This document shows positions 49,441 through 60,332 of a stretch of DNA of 64,000 nt, in pieces (the stretch's first letter is position 1; the number at the start of each line of letters is the position of its first letter). The position numbers and the translations under genes are program-made. The stretch covers positions 3,410,001 through 3,474,000 of the forward strand of contig NZ_CP043727.1 of NCBI RefSeq assembly GCF_009831415.1, given 5' to 3'. The notes beneath the pieces were generated by a model that was given only the letters and a program-made list of their open reading frames with translations, did no database searches and had not been told where the DNA came from. Source of the DNA: Yersinia canariae. Lineage in GTDB: Bacteria > Pseudomonadota > Gammaproteobacteria > Enterobacterales > Enterobacteriaceae.

Positions 49441-50919
49441 ATGTCCAATCGCTATTCGAACCTTTTTACCCAACGAAATTCTCTTGTTCTTTTGCTGTTG
49501 GGATTTGCCTCAGGCCTCCCTTTAGCCCTAACTGGCGGGACATTACAAGCTTGGATGACGGTTGAAAATGTCAGTCTGAAAACGATTGGTATTTTTTCTT
49601 TGGTCGGCCAAGCCTACGTATTTAAGTTCCTCTGGTCCCCCTTAATGGACCGCTATACCCCTTCATTTCTTGGCCGCCGACGCGGTTGGTTAATCATTAG
49701 CCAGCTGTTATTAATTGTCGCCATTATTGCCATGGGCTTTATGGAACCGGCTAAACATTTATGGTGGCTGGCCGCTATCGCGGTGATAGTTGCATTCTGC
49801 TCTGCATCGCAAGATATTGTTTTTGATGCTTATAAAACTGATTTACTGACGGCAGAAGAGCGCGGTACCGGTGCTGCGGTTTCAGTGTTGGGTTATCGTC
49901 TCGCCATGTTGGTGTCTGGTGGGCTGGCACTGTGGATAGCGGATCGTTACCTCGGCTGGCAATCCACTTACTGGCTGATGGCCGGGTTAATGCTCATTGG
50001 GGTATTTGCCACGTTATTTGCTCCAGAACCCGATATTCGTATTGCGCCGCCGAAAACTCTGGAACAGGCAATCGTTGAGCCATTGCGTGATTTTTTTGGC
50101 CGCAACAATGCCTGGCTGATTCTGCTACTGATCGTTTTGTACAAAATGGGCGATGCTTTTGCAGCCAGCTTAAGCACCACTTTTTTGATCCGTGGCGTCG
50201 GATTTGATGCTGGCGAAGTCGGGTTGGTCAATAAAACGCTGGGATTAATCGCCACTATTATTGGCGCGCTGTATGGCGGCCTGCTAATGCAGCGCCTGAG
50301 CTTATTCCGAGCATTGATGATATTCGGCATTTTACAGGCGGTATCCAACGTTGGTTACTGGCTGTTATCCATCACTGATAAGAATATATTTTCCATGGGC
50401 AGCGCCATATTCTTGGAAAACCTGTGTGGAGGGATGGGAACTGCGGCGTTTGTTGCTCTACTGATGACACTCTGCAATAAGTCTTTCTCCGCCACACAAT
50501 TTGCTTTGTTATCAGCATTATCCGCTGTAGGGCGCGTCTATGTTGGCCCAATAGCCGGGTGGTTCGTTGAAACACATGGCTGGCCGTTATTCTATTTATT
50601 CTCCATTGTGGCGGCCATTCCTGGATTATTACTGCTCTATATCTGCCGACAGACGTTAGAACATACACAAAAAACAGATGAATTTATGCCAAGAACCGCA
50701 TTTAAAGCAGCCTACCGCTGGGCATTGCGCTTTTTGACGATAGGTTGCGTATTATTAGCCGCATGGCTTGTATTACTAATATGTAATGCGTTGGATTGGA
50801 CCGCCGCCCCACATGTCGCAGAGATACTGCTGCTCCGTGGAATTCAGCTCAGTGTGGTCGGCATGGTATTTGGTGGAGTATTGGACTATCTCGCGCTTAG
50901 ACGAGAAAAGTTAGCTTAA
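49441..50919 (+). CDS. ampG: Muropeptide permease AmpG
   Basis: AmpG imports GlcNAc-anhydroMurNAc peptides for cell-wall recycling and so feeds the signal for AmpC induction. The 492-residue protein is an MFS-type carrier with 12 to 14 transmembrane helices. Typical segments are LLLGFASGLPLALTGGTLQAWM, FLWSPLMDRYTP, FLGRRRGW and DIVFDAYKTDLL. It ends at a strong terminator. Confidence 0.97.
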   Translation: MSNRYSNLFTQRNSLVLLLLGFASGLPLALTGGTLQAWMTVENVSLKTIGIFSLVGQAYVFKFLWSPLMDRYTPSFLGRRRGWLIISQLLLIVAIIAMGFMEPAKHLWWLAAIAVIVAFCSASQDIVFDAYKTDLLTAEERGTGAAVSVLGYRLAMLVSGGLALWIADRYLGWQSTYWLMAGLMLIGVFATLFAPEPDIRIAPPKTLEQAIVEPLRDFFGRNNAWLILLLIVLYKMGDAFAASLSTTFLIRGVGFDAGEVGLVNKTLGLIATIIGALYGGLLMQRLSLFRALMIFGILQAVSNVGYWLLSITDKNIFSMGSAIFLENLCGGMGTAAFVALLMTLCNKSFSATQFALLSALSAVGRVYVGPIAGWFVETHGWPLFYLFSIVAAIPGLLLLYICRQTLEHTQKTDEFMPRTAFKAAYRWALRFLTIGCVLLAAWLVLLICNALDWTAAPHVAEILLLRGIQLSVVGMVFGGVLDYLALRREKLA

Positions 50920-50938
50920 TAAACCTCATTAAATGAAG

Positions 50939-50967
50939 AAAGCCGGCACTTGCACCGGCTTTTTTTA
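50939..50967 (+). terminator. Rho-independent terminator of ampG
   Basis: AAGCCGG-CACTTGCA-CCGGCTT followed by TTTTTT. Confidence 0.92.
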
Positions 50968-51183
50968 TGCTTGCAAGATAAGCCACCTGAATACTTTCTC
51001 TTCACTTAATTGATACTCATCACAAATTACAGCAACAGTTGCAAAATATTATTCACAAAACGAGATCCATATCACTTTCAACTATTTATCCTTTCGTGCT
51101 CTGAGACTATGATGAGCGCACTTTTTGTTAAGGACTGTGTCCTTTTGTTTCTTCTGACATCTTTCACTCACACAGAGGCATTT

Positions 51184-51963
51184 ATGCGTAAAATTCTTAT
51201 CGGCGCAGTCGCGCTGACGGCGGTCACCTTGGCTCCGGCCGTGCAAGCTGAATACCAGTGGGGATTTGCTAATATCAGCATGAACTACCTTGACTGGACT
51301 CGCAGCACCACGCATAAATCCGGTGATTCTTCGCATAAAGATGACTTCGCGTATATTGAATTAGAAGGCGGTGCCGGCTATAGCTGGGGCGAGGTCTACG
51401 GCTTCTTTGATTTAGAAAACCCGTTCAATTCAAAAACAGCACAACCGGGTGATAACCAGCGCTACACCTTCAAGACGACAGGCCGCTACTATCTGGGTGA
51501 CTCAGGTTTCAACCTTTATGGGCACCTCTACGGCACATACTCCTTGCCAAGTGCAGAAGGTAACAATTACAGCAACTTCCACGAAGTAAATACGCTGTAC
51601 GGTATTGGTTATAACGCCACTGTTGCGGGGGTGTGGATGAAGCCGTTCGTTGCTCTGCATTATGTCGATCAGACCTATTACTCAGGCAATAACGGTTATG
51701 TTGTCGGTTGGGTTGCAGGTTATGACTTTACCGCATTCGATGAAAAATTCAGCATCACCAACTGGAACGAACTGGAGTTCAACCGGGCTGAGCGCTATGC
51801 CGCAGGCAACGGTGGCCGTAACGGGGTGAACGGGGCTATTGCTCTTTGGTGGACACCAATTAAACAATTCACCACAGGTATTCAGTACCGTTATGCTTAT
51901 AACAAATTAGGCGAAGATTTTTTACAAGATGGTATCGTTTATTCAATTAAATATAATTTCTAA
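51184..51963 (+). CDS. Tsx/OmpK-family outer-membrane channel
   Basis: A 259-residue outer-membrane protein of the Tsx (nucleoside channel)/OmpK family. It has a signal peptide (MRKILIGAVALTAVTLAPAV, cleaved near VQA-EYQW, residues 1-22) and a beta-barrel of alternating residues ending in a terminal Phe (YSIKYNF), the usual BAM signal. The family pattern YQWGFANISMNYLDWT and YIELEGGAGYSWGEVYGFFDLENP is clear. I start at 51184, a normal signal-peptide start; the frame runs open to 51010 without further sense. Whether it carries nucleosides is not shown. E. coli tsx sits elsewhere, so this may be a paralog. Confidence 0.88.
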   Translation: MRKILIGAVALTAVTLAPAVQAEYQWGFANISMNYLDWTRSTTHKSGDSSHKDDFAYIELEGGAGYSWGEVYGFFDLENPFNSKTAQPGDNQRYTFKTTGRYYLGDSGFNLYGHLYGTYSLPSAEGNNYSNFHEVNTLYGIGYNATVAGVWMKPFVALHYVDQTYYSGNNGYVVGWVAGYDFTAFDEKFSITNWNELEFNRAERYAAGNGGRNGVNGAIALWWTPIKQFTTGIQYRYAYNKLGEDFLQDGIVYSIKYNF

Positions 51964-52212
51964 CTAAAATGATTCTGGGGACGTCTATTTTTAGTCCCTG
52001 GAATATATTTTAATTTACCGCGTCATCACATATTATTTACATAAAATAAGCCTACGCATTAAATAAAAATCAGTATTTCCCATGAATAAAAGTCTAATTA
52101 CCGTTGTTTTTCCTTAACATCCGCCGCTTTATAGCCCCCCGCTTTCGCCAACATATTGTTGCTATTAGTAAATTGTCACGTAAGGCAACATCTGTGACCC
52201 CCTTAACATAAA

Positions 52213-52233
52213 GTGTCAACAAGCCGCTGACAC
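52213..52233. promoter_or_regulatory. Inverted repeat upstream of the cyo promoter
   Basis: GTGTCA (52213-52218) and TGACAC (52228-52233), spaced by nine bases, form a perfect palindrome centred near -60 of the predicted promoter. It looks like an operator, but I cannot name the regulator. The rest of 51964-52212 shows no gene. Confidence 0.55.
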
Positions 52234-52246
52234 AATCTTAAGCATG

Positions 52247-52275
52247 TTTACAGTCCTGCAACGTTCCCGTAAAAT
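52247..52275 (+). promoter_or_regulatory. Probable sigma-70 promoter of cyoABCDE
   Basis: TTTACA (-35, 52247-52252) and TAAAAT (-10, 52270-52275) with the ideal 17-base spacer, about 50 bases before the cyoA ATG. Confidence 0.7.
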
Positions 52276-52326
52276 GCCCGCACACATGAAACGACAATAG
52301 AGCCATTTTGTAATTGAGGTCGTTAG

Positions 52327-53283
52327 ATGAGACTTAAGAAATACATTAAAAATATGGGTATGTTGTCTTTATTAGCAGCCACAGTCATGCTTAGTGGTTG
52401 CGATATGGTATTGATGAATCCCAAAGGCGCAATCGGAGTCGAGCAGAAAACACTGATACTCACTGCTATCGGTTTAATGCTGATCGTTGTAGTTCCGGTT
52501 ATTTTTATGGCGTTTGCTTTTGCATGGAAGTACCGCGCGTCCAACAAAAGTGCGACCTACACTCCAAACTGGTCCCATTCCAACAAAATTGAGCTTGTTG
52601 TTTGGGCAGTTCCAATCATTATCATTGCTATTTTGGCAACGATAACTTGGAAAACCTCTCACGAACTTGACCCGTTCAAACCGCTTGAAGTGGCTGGTAA
52701 AGAACCGATCACCATTGAAGTGGTTTCCCTTGACTGGAAATGGCTGTTTATCTACCCAGAACAAGGTATTGCTACAGTAAATGAACTGGCTTTCCCTACT
52801 GATGTTCCGGTGAACTTTAAAATCACCTCCAACTCAGTAATGAACTCGTTCTTTATCCCTCAGTTAGGCGGGCAGATTTATGCGATGGCCGGGATGCAAA
52901 CCAAATTGCATCTGATTGCTAACGAAGCCGGTAAATACAATGGTATTTCCAGTAGCTTCAGTGGCAAAGGCTTCTCAGGTATGAAATTCACTGCGATCGC
53001 AACACCTACGCAGGAAGATTTCAACCAATGGGTCGCACAGGTGAAAAAATCGCCAAACACCCTGAATACCACTGACGATTTCAATAAACTGGCTGAACCG
53101 AGCGAAAATAACCCGGTTGAGTATTTCTCCAGTGTTAAACCGGAGCTGTTTAAAGGAATTATTGGCAAGTTTATGGGCGATATGAACATGCACAAAAAAG
53201 GCGATGATACCCATTCAGGTATGGATATGAGCCAGGGCATGGATATGGGCGAACACGCCGCTCACGCCGGAGCCGAGGAATAA
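52327..53283 (+). CDS. cyoA: Cytochrome bo3 ubiquinol oxidase subunit II
   Basis: CyoA (318 residues) is the lipoprotein subunit II of the terminal oxidase used when oxygen is plentiful. It has a lipobox LSGC (C25), two transmembrane helices (about 40-65 and 90-110) and a periplasmic cupredoxin domain without the CuA ligands, as in quinol oxidases ([39 protein letters not shown]). The C-terminus is rich in Met, His and Asp, longer than needed for the fold. First gene of cyoABCDE. Confidence 0.97.
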   Translation: MRLKKYIKNMGMLSLLAATVMLSGCDMVLMNPKGAIGVEQKTLILTAIGLMLIVVVPVIFMAFAFAWKYRASNKSATYTPNWSHSNKIELVVWAVPIIIIAILATITWKTSHELDPFKPLEVAGKEPITIEVVSLDWKWLFIYPEQGIATVNELAFPTDVPVNFKITSNSVMNSFFIPQLGGQIYAMAGMQTKLHLIANEAGKYNGISSSFSGKGFSGMKFTAIATPTQEDFNQWVAQVKKSPNTLNTTDDFNKLAEPSENNPVEYFSSVKPELFKGIIGKFMGDMNMHKKGDDTHSGMDMSQGMDMGEHAAHAGAEE

Positions 53284-53287
53284 AACG

Positions 53288-55279
53288 ATGTTGGGAAAAT
53301 TAACACTTGATGCGGTTCCGCTGCACGAACCAATCATTATGGTTACCGTTGCTGCAATTGTTCTGGGTGGGCTGGCTCTCGTCGCTGCTCTAACCTATTT
53401 CGGCAAATGGAAATGGTTATGGAGCGAATGGCTGACTTCGGTTGACCATAAGAAAATCGGTATCATGTATATTCTGGTCGCCATGGTCATGCTTTTGCGT
53501 GGTTTTGCCGACGCCATCATGATGCGTAGCCAGCAAGCACTTGCTTCCGCTGGTGAGGCTGGCTTCTTGCCGCCTCATCATTATGATCAGATTTTCACCG
53601 CTCACGGCGTCATCATGATTTTCTTCATGGCGATGCCTTTCGTGGTGGGCTTGATGAACGTGGTTGTGCCGCTACAAATCGGTGCTCGTGACGTTGCCTT
53701 CCCGTTCCTGAACTCATTGAGTTTCTGGTTCTTTGTCGTCGGGGTGGTGTTAATCAACATCTCTCTGGGGGTCGGTGAATTTGCGCAAACCGGTTGGTTA
53801 GCCTATCCACCACTGTCAGGTAAAGAGTACAACCCTGGTGTCGGGGTCGATTACTGGATCTGGAGTCTACAGATTTCTGGTTTAGGTACCTTGCTGACCG
53901 GTGTTAACTTCTTCGCGACTATCCTGAAAATGCGTGCGCCTGGCATGTCAATGATGAAGATGCCTGTCTTCACATGGGCGGCACTTTGCACCAACATTTT
54001 GATTATCGTTTCTTTCCCGATCCTAACTGTGACCGTCGCGTTACTGACCCTGGACCGCTACCTTGGCACCCATTTCTTCACTAATGATATGGGTGGCAAC
54101 ATGATGATGTACATCAACCTGATTTGGGCCTGGGGCCATCCGGAAGTGTACATTCTGGTTCTGCCGGTATTCGGGGTGTTCTCCGAAGTGACCGCAACCT
54201 TCTCAAGAAAGCGTCTGTTTGGTTACACCTCTTTAGTCTGGGCAACCATCGCGATTACCGTATTGTCGTTTATTGTTTGGCTACACCACTTCTTTACCAT
54301 GGGGTCAGGTGCCAACGTTAACGCCTTCTTCGGGATCGCCACGATGATTATTTCTATCCCGACCGGGGTGAAAATATTCAACTGGCTGTTCACCATGTAC
54401 CAAGGGCGTATTCAGCTTAACTCCGCCATGCTGTGGACGGTTGGTTTCATCATCACCTTCTCAATCGGTGGGATGACCGGTGTTCTGCTAGCTGTGCCGG
54501 GTGCAAACTTCGTACTGCATAACAGCTTGTTCCTGATTGCCCACTTCCATAACGTGATTATCGGTGGCGTGGTGTTCGGTTGCTTCGCGGGTCTGACTTA
54601 CTGGTGGCCTAAGTCCTTCGGCTTTACGCTGAATGAAAAATGGGGCATCCGTGCATTCTGGTTCTGGATTATCGGCTTCTTCGTTGCCTTCATGCCACTG
54701 TATGTCCTAGGCTTTATGGGGATGACCCGTCGTCTGAGCCAAGACATCAACCCGGAATTCCACCCGATGTTGATGGTGGCCGCGGGCGGTGCAGCACTGA
54801 TTGCATGCGGTATTTTGTGCCAAGTTATCCAAGTGTTCGTCAGTATCCGTGACCGCGAACAAAATCGTGATCTGACTGGTGACCCATGGGGTGGCCGTAC
54901 GCTGGAGTGGTCTACCTCTTCCCCACCGCCGTTCTATAACTTCGCTGTTGTTCCTGAAGTGACTGACCGTGACGAATTCTGGGATATGAAAGAGAAAGGC
55001 GAAGCATACAAACGCCCAGCGAAATACGAAGAAATCCACATGCCGAAGAATACCGGTGCAGGTGTGATTATTGCTGGCTTCAGCTTGATCTTCGGCTTTG
55101 CCATGATCTGGTATATCTGGTGGCTGGCCATTATTGGCTTCGTCGGCATGATTGTGACCTGGATTGTGAAAAGCTTCGACGAGGATGTGGATTACTATGT
55201 GCCGGTTGCAGAAGTGGAGCGCATTGAAGATCTTCATCATGAACAAATCAGCAAAGCAGGCGTGAATCATGTCAACTGA
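53288..55279 (+). CDS. cyoB: Cytochrome bo3 ubiquinol oxidase subunit I
   Basis: CyoB (663 residues) carries heme b, heme o3 and CuB and pumps protons. Metal ligands are in visible motifs: the heme b His in [29 protein letters not shown] (CuB His cross-linked to Tyr), WLHHFFTMG (two CuB His) and [12 protein letters not shown] (heme o3 and heme b His). About fifteen transmembrane helices are expected. It starts four bases after the cyoA stop and overlaps cyoC by 11 bases. Confidence 0.98.
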   Translation: MLGKLTLDAVPLHEPIIMVTVAAIVLGGLALVAALTYFGKWKWLWSEWLTSVDHKKIGIMYILVAMVMLLRGFADAIMMRSQQALASAGEAGFLPPHHYDQIFTAHGVIMIFFMAMPFVVGLMNVVVPLQIGARDVAFPFLNSLSFWFFVVGVVLINISLGVGEFAQTGWLAYPPLSGKEYNPGVGVDYWIWSLQISGLGTLLTGVNFFATILKMRAPGMSMMKMPVFTWAALCTNILIIVSFPILTVTVALLTLDRYLGTHFFTNDMGGNMMMYINLIWAWGHPEVYILVLPVFGVFSEVTATFSRKRLFGYTSLVWATIAITVLSFIVWLHHFFTMGSGANVNAFFGIATMIISIPTGVKIFNWLFTMYQGRIQLNSAMLWTVGFIITFSIGGMTGVLLAVPGANFVLHNSLFLIAHFHNVIIGGVVFGCFAGLTYWWPKSFGFTLNEKWGIRAFWFWIIGFFVAFMPLYVLGFMGMTRRLSQDINPEFHPMLMVAAGGAALIACGILCQVIQVFVSIRDREQNRDLTGDPWGGRTLEWSTSSPPPFYNFAVVPEVTDRDEFWDMKEKGEAYKRPAKYEEIHMPKNTGAGVIIAGFSLIFGFAMIWYIWWLAIIGFVGMIVTWIVKSFDEDVDYYVPVAEVERIEDLHHEQISKAGVNHVN

Positions 55280-55883
55280 AACTCTGACTAACCATAACGT
55301 CGCCCATGTAGAACATGGGCATCACGATGCAGGAGCGACGAAAGTCTTCGGCTTCTGGATCTACCTGATGAGCGACTGTATTTTGTTTGCGACATTGTTT
55401 GCAACTTATGCAGTGCTGGTAAACGGGACCGCTGGCGGTCCTTCAGGCAGGGATATCTTCGACTTGAACTTTGTTCTGGTCGAAACCTTCCTGTTGCTGT
55501 TCAGTAGTATTACTTACGGCATCGCTATGCTGGGCATGAACAAAGGCCACAAAAATCAGGTGAATACCTGGTTAGGTCTGACCTTCCTGTTCGGATTGGG
55601 CTTTGTGGCAATGGAAATCTATGAATTCCATCACCTGATTGCTGAAGGTTATGGCCCGGATCGCAGTGCGTTCCTGTCTAGCTTCTTCGCACTGGTTGCC
55701 ACCCACGGTATTCACGTTACCGCTGGCCTGGTTTGGATCATCATTATGATGATTCAAGTAGCAAAACGCGGCCTGAATGAAACGAACCGTACCCGCCTGA
55801 TGTGCCTGAGCTTGTTCTGGCACTTCCTGGACGTGGTCTGGATCTGCGTATTCACCGTTGTCTATCTGTTAGGAGCTATGTGA
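55269..55883 (+). CDS. cyoC: Cytochrome bo3 ubiquinol oxidase subunit III
   Basis: CyoC (204 residues) is the five-helix subunit III of the oxidase. Typical segments are [44 protein letters not shown], and [20 protein letters not shown] near the end. It overlaps cyoB at its start and the cyoD start at its stop, so all are translationally coupled. Confidence 0.97.
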   Translation: MSTETLTNHNVAHVEHGHHDAGATKVFGFWIYLMSDCILFATLFATYAVLVNGTAGGPSGRDIFDLNFVLVETFLLLFSSITYGIAMLGMNKGHKNQVNTWLGLTFLFGLGFVAMEIYEFHHLIAEGYGPDRSAFLSSFFALVATHGIHVTAGLVWIIIMMIQVAKRGLNETNRTRLMCLSLFWHFLDVVWICVFTVVYLLGAM

Positions 55884-56230
55884 TGAGCCATCCAACATCT
55901 AGTCATTCAACAACGACTCACGGTGGAGCCAGCCACGGTAGCTTGAAGTCATATCTTATTGGCTTCATTCTGTCGGTTATTCTGACAGTTATTCCATTCG
56001 CTATGGTGATGAGCGGTACCGCCTCCCATACGACTATTCTGGCCACTGTGGTCGGTTTAGCCGTGGTGCAGATTATCGTACACTTAGTGTACTTCCTGCA
56101 TATGAATGGATCGTCCGAAGAACGTTGGAATCTGGTGGCGTTCCTGTTCACCGCTATGATTATCGCAATCGTTGTTGTGGGCTCACTCTGGATTATGTAC
56201 AACCTCAACATCAATATGATGGTTGACTGA
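55883..56230 (+). CDS. cyoD: Cytochrome bo3 ubiquinol oxidase subunit IV
   Basis: CyoD (115 residues) is the small subunit IV with three transmembrane helices, needed to assemble the CuB site. Sequence: [22 protein letters not shown], then [19 protein letters not shown]. The ATG at 55883 overlaps the cyoC stop by one base (TGATG). Longer readings upstream lie inside cyoC and are rejected. Confidence 0.96.
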   Translation: MSHPTSSHSTTTHGGASHGSLKSYLIGFILSVILTVIPFAMVMSGTASHTTILATVVGLAVVQIIVHLVYFLHMNGSSEERWNLVAFLFTAMIIAIVVVGSLWIMYNLNINMMVD

Positions 56231-56240
56231 AGAGCTGCAT

Positions 56241-57131
56241 GTGATGATTAAGCAATACCTGCAAGTAACTAAACCAGGAATTATTTTCGGCAATTTAATT
56301 TCTGTCGTTGGGGGATTTCTCCTCGCTTCCAAAGGCGTGATTGATTACCCCCTTTTTCTCGCCACCCTGTTCGGTGTCTCGCTAGTTGTTGCCTCCGGGT
56401 GTGTATTTAACAACTATATCGACCGTGATATCGACCGCATCATGGAGAGAACGAAGAATCGTGTCCTGGTAAAAGGACTTATCGATCCGAAAGTGAGCCT
56501 GATTTATGCTTCAGTACTGGGTATTGCTGGCATGCTGCTGCTCTATGTCGCTGCTAACCCATTAGCCATGTGGCTGGCTGTGATTGGTTTTGTGATTTAT
56601 GTCGGGGTTTATAGCCTCTACATGAAACGTAAATCAGTTTACGGCACATTGATTGGCAGCTTGTCAGGTGCCGCGCCTCCGGTGATTGGTTACTGCGCCG
56701 TTACCGGGCAATTTGATATGGGTGCGTTGATCTTGCTGTTGATCTTCAGCCTGTGGCAAATGCCGCATTCTTATGCCATCGCGATTTTCCGCTTTAAGGA
56801 TTATCAAGCTGCCAACATTCCAGTTCTGCCGGTTATAAAAGGAATATCGGTCACCAAAAACCATATTACCCTTTATATTTTGGCCTTTATGGTCGCAACC
56901 TTGATGCTGACCCTAAGTGGCTATGCCGGTTACAAATATCTGGTAGTGGCTGCGGCGGTGAGTGTGTGGTGGTTGGGCATGGCATTGCGCGGTTATAAGG
57001 CAACCAATGACAGCGTATGGGCGAGAAAACTCTTTGTATTCTCTATCATTGCCATTACGTCATTGAGCGTCATGATGTCGGTTGATTTCAATGTACCTTC
57101 CTCGGCCGGGTTACTGACTTACGTCGGGTAA
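56241..57131 (+). CDS. cyoE: Protoheme IX farnesyltransferase (heme O synthase)
   Basis: CyoE (296 residues) converts heme B to heme O for the oxidase by adding a farnesyl group. It is a UbiA-type prenyltransferase with about eight or nine transmembrane helices and the Asp-rich motif [19 protein letters not shown] second motif lies in [31 protein letters not shown] at 56241 gives MMIKQYLQ, in line with E. coli MMFKQYLQ. ATG at 56244 is the alternative. A terminator follows. Confidence 0.96.
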   Translation: MMIKQYLQVTKPGIIFGNLISVVGGFLLASKGVIDYPLFLATLFGVSLVVASGCVFNNYIDRDIDRIMERTKNRVLVKGLIDPKVSLIYASVLGIAGMLLLYVAANPLAMWLAVIGFVIYVGVYSLYMKRKSVYGTLIGSLSGAAPPVIGYCAVTGQFDMGALILLLIFSLWQMPHSYAIAIFRFKDYQAANIPVLPVIKGISVTKNHITLYILAFMVATLMLTLSGYAGYKYLVVAAAVSVWWLGMALRGYKATNDSVWARKLFVFSIIAITSLSVMMSVDFNVPSSAGLLTYVG

Positions 57132-57150
57132 CTTCAACCATATTGATATA

Positions 57151-57180
57151 AAAATGGCTGTTTCTAACAGCCATTTTTTA
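57151..57180 (+). terminator. Rho-independent terminator of cyoABCDE
   Basis: AAAATGGCTGTT-TCT-AACAGCCATTTTTT, 20 bases after cyoE. Confidence 0.92.
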
Positions 57181-57299
57181 TTTCTACCCTACCCTGCTGT
57201 CATCTAAAAACTCGCCTGTAATACATTCTAAACATCAATAGATTTACCGGCCCCTATTAACATCATTACAATGGCGCATGATGTTTTCTTGAGGTAGTA

Positions 57300-58664
57300 A
57301 TGAACGACAATAAAATGACCCCGCTGGAGCTTAGAGCGACTTGGGGGCTGGGCACGGTATTCTCTTTGCGCATGCTCGGCATGTTTATGGTTTTGCCCGT
57401 CCTCACCACCTATGGCATGGCGCTTTCTGGTGCCAGCGAAGCACTGATTGGCATCGCCATCGGTATTTATGGATTGGCTCAAGCTATTTTCCAGATCCCA
57501 TTTGGGCTGGTTTCTGACCGTATTGGTCGTAAACCGATGATTGTCGGCGGCCTGCTGATATTTGCTCTGGGCAGTATTATTGCTGCGCTGAGTGATTCTA
57601 TCTGGGGCATCATTCTGGGCCGTGCGCTACAAGGTTCTGGGGCGATTGCCGCTGCTGTCATGGCATTGTTATCAGATTTGACCCGTGAGCAAAACCGAAC
57701 CAAAGCAATGGCATTTATCGGTGTCAGTTTCGGTATTACCTTTGCAATCGCAATGGTGGTCGGCCCAATCGTCACACATGCTTTTGGTTTACAAGCCCTG
57801 TTTTGGGGAATAGCAATACTGGCGCTATTGGGTATTGTCATCACATTGGCGGTGGTACCAGATGCTGATAGTCATGTGCTGAACCGCGAATCCAGTATCG
57901 TCAAAGGCAGCGTGAGCAAAGTGCTCAATAACAGCCGACTGCTCAAACTCAATTTTGGCATCATGTGCTTGCACATCTTATTGATGTCGAGCTTTGTTGC
58001 CTTGCCGCAAATTATGGCAAGTGCAGGATTAGCGCCTGCCCAGCATTGGATTGTCTATCTGGTGACCATGTTGGTTTCTTTCGCCGCTGTCGTGCCGTTT
58101 ATTATTTATGCTGAAGTTAAACGCCGCATGAAGCAGGTTTTTATGGGCTGTGTCGCGGTGCTATTTGCTGCTGAAGTGGTGCTGTGGTCAGCCGGGCAAC
58201 AGTTGTGGGTCATTATTGCCGGCGTGCAGTTATTCTTTATTGCTTTCAATGTGATGGAAGCTATCTTACCGTCATTGATCAGTAAAGAATCCCCTGCGGG
58301 CTATAAAGGTACTGCCATGGGGATTTACTCCACCAGCCAGTTTATTGGTGTGGCTATCGGCGGCAGTTTAGGCGGCTGGATATTTGGCATGGAAGGGGCA
58401 AGTATGGTGTTTGCCGCCGGGGCAGTTATCGCGCTGGTGTGGTTTGGTGTGAGTGCAACGATGCAAGAACCACCTTATGTCAGTAGCCTGCGAATTACCT
58501 TGTCAGAATTGGCCGTAAAAGACTCCGCATTGGAAGAGCGAATCAAAGCGCAACCCGGAGTTACTGAAGCGGTAGTGGTGAGAGCAGAACGCAGCGCTTA
58601 CGTCAAAGTGGATACCAAAAAAACTAATCGCAATCAGCTTGAAGAGTTAGTTAACGCGATATAA
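57300..58664 (+). CDS. yajR: MFS transporter YajR
   Basis: YajR (454 residues) is an inner-membrane major-facilitator protein with twelve helices and an extra C-terminal cytosolic ferredoxin-like (YAM) domain (about 385-454). The MFS motif A is FGLVSDRIGRKPMIVGG. It matches E. coli YajR in length and most residues. Its substrate is unknown; proton-driven export is the family assumption. ATG at 57300 follows GAGGTAGTA. Convergent with yajQ. Confidence 0.96.
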   Translation: MNDNKMTPLELRATWGLGTVFSLRMLGMFMVLPVLTTYGMALSGASEALIGIAIGIYGLAQAIFQIPFGLVSDRIGRKPMIVGGLLIFALGSIIAALSDSIWGIILGRALQGSGAIAAAVMALLSDLTREQNRTKAMAFIGVSFGITFAIAMVVGPIVTHAFGLQALFWGIAILALLGIVITLAVVPDADSHVLNRESSIVKGSVSKVLNNSRLLKLNFGIMCLHILLMSSFVALPQIMASAGLAPAQHWIVYLVTMLVSFAAVVPFIIYAEVKRRMKQVFMGCVAVLFAAEVVLWSAGQQLWVIIAGVQLFFIAFNVMEAILPSLISKESPAGYKGTAMGIYSTSQFIGVAIGGSLGGWIFGMEGASMVFAAGAVIALVWFGVSATMQEPPYVSSLRITLSELAVKDSALEERIKAQPGVTEAVVVRAERSAYVKVDTKKTNRNQLEELVNAI

Positions 58665-58671
58665 ACAAAAG

Positions 58672-58704
58672 CAGGTACAAAAGTGATGACCACCTTTGTA
58701 CCTG
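58672..58704. terminator. Bidirectional terminator between yajR and yajQ
   Basis: CAGGTACAAA pairs with TTTGTACCTG, a 10-bp perfect stem between convergent genes. Confidence 0.75.
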
Positions 58705-58717
58705 ACTTAGCTCAATA

Positions 58718-59209
58718 TCAGTCGCGGAAGTTATTGAACTGGAATGGCTGGCCCAGATCAGCACCACGGATCAATGCCATCACACCCTGCAAATCATCAC
58801 GTGCTTTGCCGGTTACCCGAACTTGTTCGCCCTGAATCTGTGCCTGCACTTTGAGTTTGCTGTCTTTAATCAGCTTAACCAACTTCTTCGCCTGCACACT
58901 TTCAATGCCTTGTTTCAACTTGGCTTCTACACTGTAGGTTTTGCCACTGCGATCCATTTCTTCTGGGATCTCCAGTGCCGCGCCTTCAATGCCGCGCTTG
59001 CTCAGTTGAGCACGCAAAATATCCAGCAGTTGCTCAACCTGAAAATCAGATTCACTGGCAACTTTGATACTTTCGTTCTTTTCATTTAACTCAAAACTCG
59101 CTGGAACATTACGGAAATCCCAACGGTTTGCTAAATCACGAGTGGCGTTTTCCACTGCGTTACGCACTTCCTGCATATCAATTTCAGATACGATGTCGAA
59201 AGATGGCAT
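58718..59209 (-). CDS. yajQ: Nucleotide-binding protein YajQ
   Basis: YajQ (163 residues from the ATG at 59209) is a UPF0234 protein with two RRM-like folds that binds nucleotides. Some homologs bind cyclic di-GMP. Motifs: [35 protein letters not shown] and the C-terminal [22 protein letters not shown]. The ribosome site GGAGGAG precedes this ATG. The open frame to 59275 adds non-family residues. Confidence 0.96.
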   Translation of the reverse strand: MPSFDIVSEIDMQEVRNAVENATRDLANRWDFRNVPASFELNEKNESIKVASESDFQVEQLLDILRAQLSKRGIEGAALEIPEEMDRSGKTYSVEAKLKQGIESVQAKKLVKLIKDSKLKVQAQIQGEQVRVTGKARDDLQGVMALIRGADLGQPFQFNNFRD

Positions 59210-59420
59210 ATTCCCTCCTCCTGATAAGATGAATGGCGAGCATAATAACCGCTTTATCCCAACAGACAAAGCCAAGCTGCTGACAATTAATCAACTTACA
59301 CCCTGTTCTTAGCAAAGCCAATGTGCAGCTAACTCTGCGTTTAATGACCAAAAAGTCTATAATCAAAGCATAACACTTAGAAAGAAACAGTGAATTTCCG
59401 CCCACACCAAGGAGGCCTCA

Positions 59421-60332
59421 ATGAAAATTACTGTGCTTGGTTGCGGAGCTCTCGGGCAGCTATGGTTATCCGCGTTATACCAGCAAGGTCACGATGTACA
59501 AGGCTGGCTTCGCGTGCCACAGCCCTTTTGTTCAGTCAATGTCATTACGTTAAGTGGCGAGGCATTTAATCAGAATCTCTCCACGAATGATCCAGAGCAT
59601 TTGTCCAAAAGTGAATTATTATTGGTTTGCTTAAAAGCATGGCAAGTTTCCAGCGCAATCAATGCCTTACTGCCCAAGCTTAACCCCGAATGTAAGATTT
59701 TACTGCTGCACAATGGGATGGGCACACAGGAAGAATTACCACGAGATGACCATGTCTTCCTCCACGGAGTCACCACTCATGCGGCACGTCACGATGGCAA
59801 CACAATTGTCCATGTCGCCAGTGGTATTACCCACATTGGCCCAATGTCCCCCATTGATACCGACATCAGCCATCTGGCAGATATCTTGCATCAAGCCTTA
59901 CCGGACGTGGCTTGGCACAATGACATCTCAGCGGCATGCTGGCAGAAATTGGCGGTAAACTGTGTCATTAACCCACTGACTGGCCTGTATAACTGCCGCA
60001 ATGGTGATTTACAGCGCTATCCAGAGCTGATTACAATTTTATGTGCTGAAGTCGCCAGCGTGATGGAGATGGAGGGCTACCATACCTCCACTGAAAGTCT
60101 GCTCAGTTACGTGAATAATGTTATCCAGAGTACCGCTGATAATGTTTCATCATTACTACAGGATTTGCGCCGCCAACGGCACACTGAGATAGATTACATT
60201 ACTGGTTATTTACTGCGGCGCGCGCGGAATCACGGCATGACCTTGCCGGAGAATGCCCGGCTGTATGACTTAATTAAACGTAAGGAAAATGAGTATGAGC
60301 GTATCGGCGCTGGTTTGCCTGGCTCCTGGTAG
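59421..60332 (+). CDS. panE: 2-dehydropantoate 2-reductase
   Basis: PanE (303 residues) reduces ketopantoate to pantoate with NADPH in pantothenate synthesis. It has the Rossmann glycine motif [12 protein letters not shown] at residues 4-15, a conserved NGMG segment, and the helical C-terminal domain with [20 protein letters not shown] (catalytic Lys and Asn). AAGGAGG precedes the ATG. The 3' end overlaps yajL by 38 bases. Confidence 0.97.
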   Translation: MKITVLGCGALGQLWLSALYQQGHDVQGWLRVPQPFCSVNVITLSGEAFNQNLSTNDPEHLSKSELLLVCLKAWQVSSAINALLPKLNPECKILLLHNGMGTQEELPRDDHVFLHGVTTHAARHDGNTIVHVASGITHIGPMSPIDTDISHLADILHQALPDVAWHNDISAACWQKLAVNCVINPLTGLYNCRNGDLQRYPELITILCAEVASVMEMEGYHTSTESLLSYVNNVIQSTADNVSSLLQDLRRQRHTEIDYITGYLLRRARNHGMTLPENARLYDLIKRKENEYERIGAGLPGSW

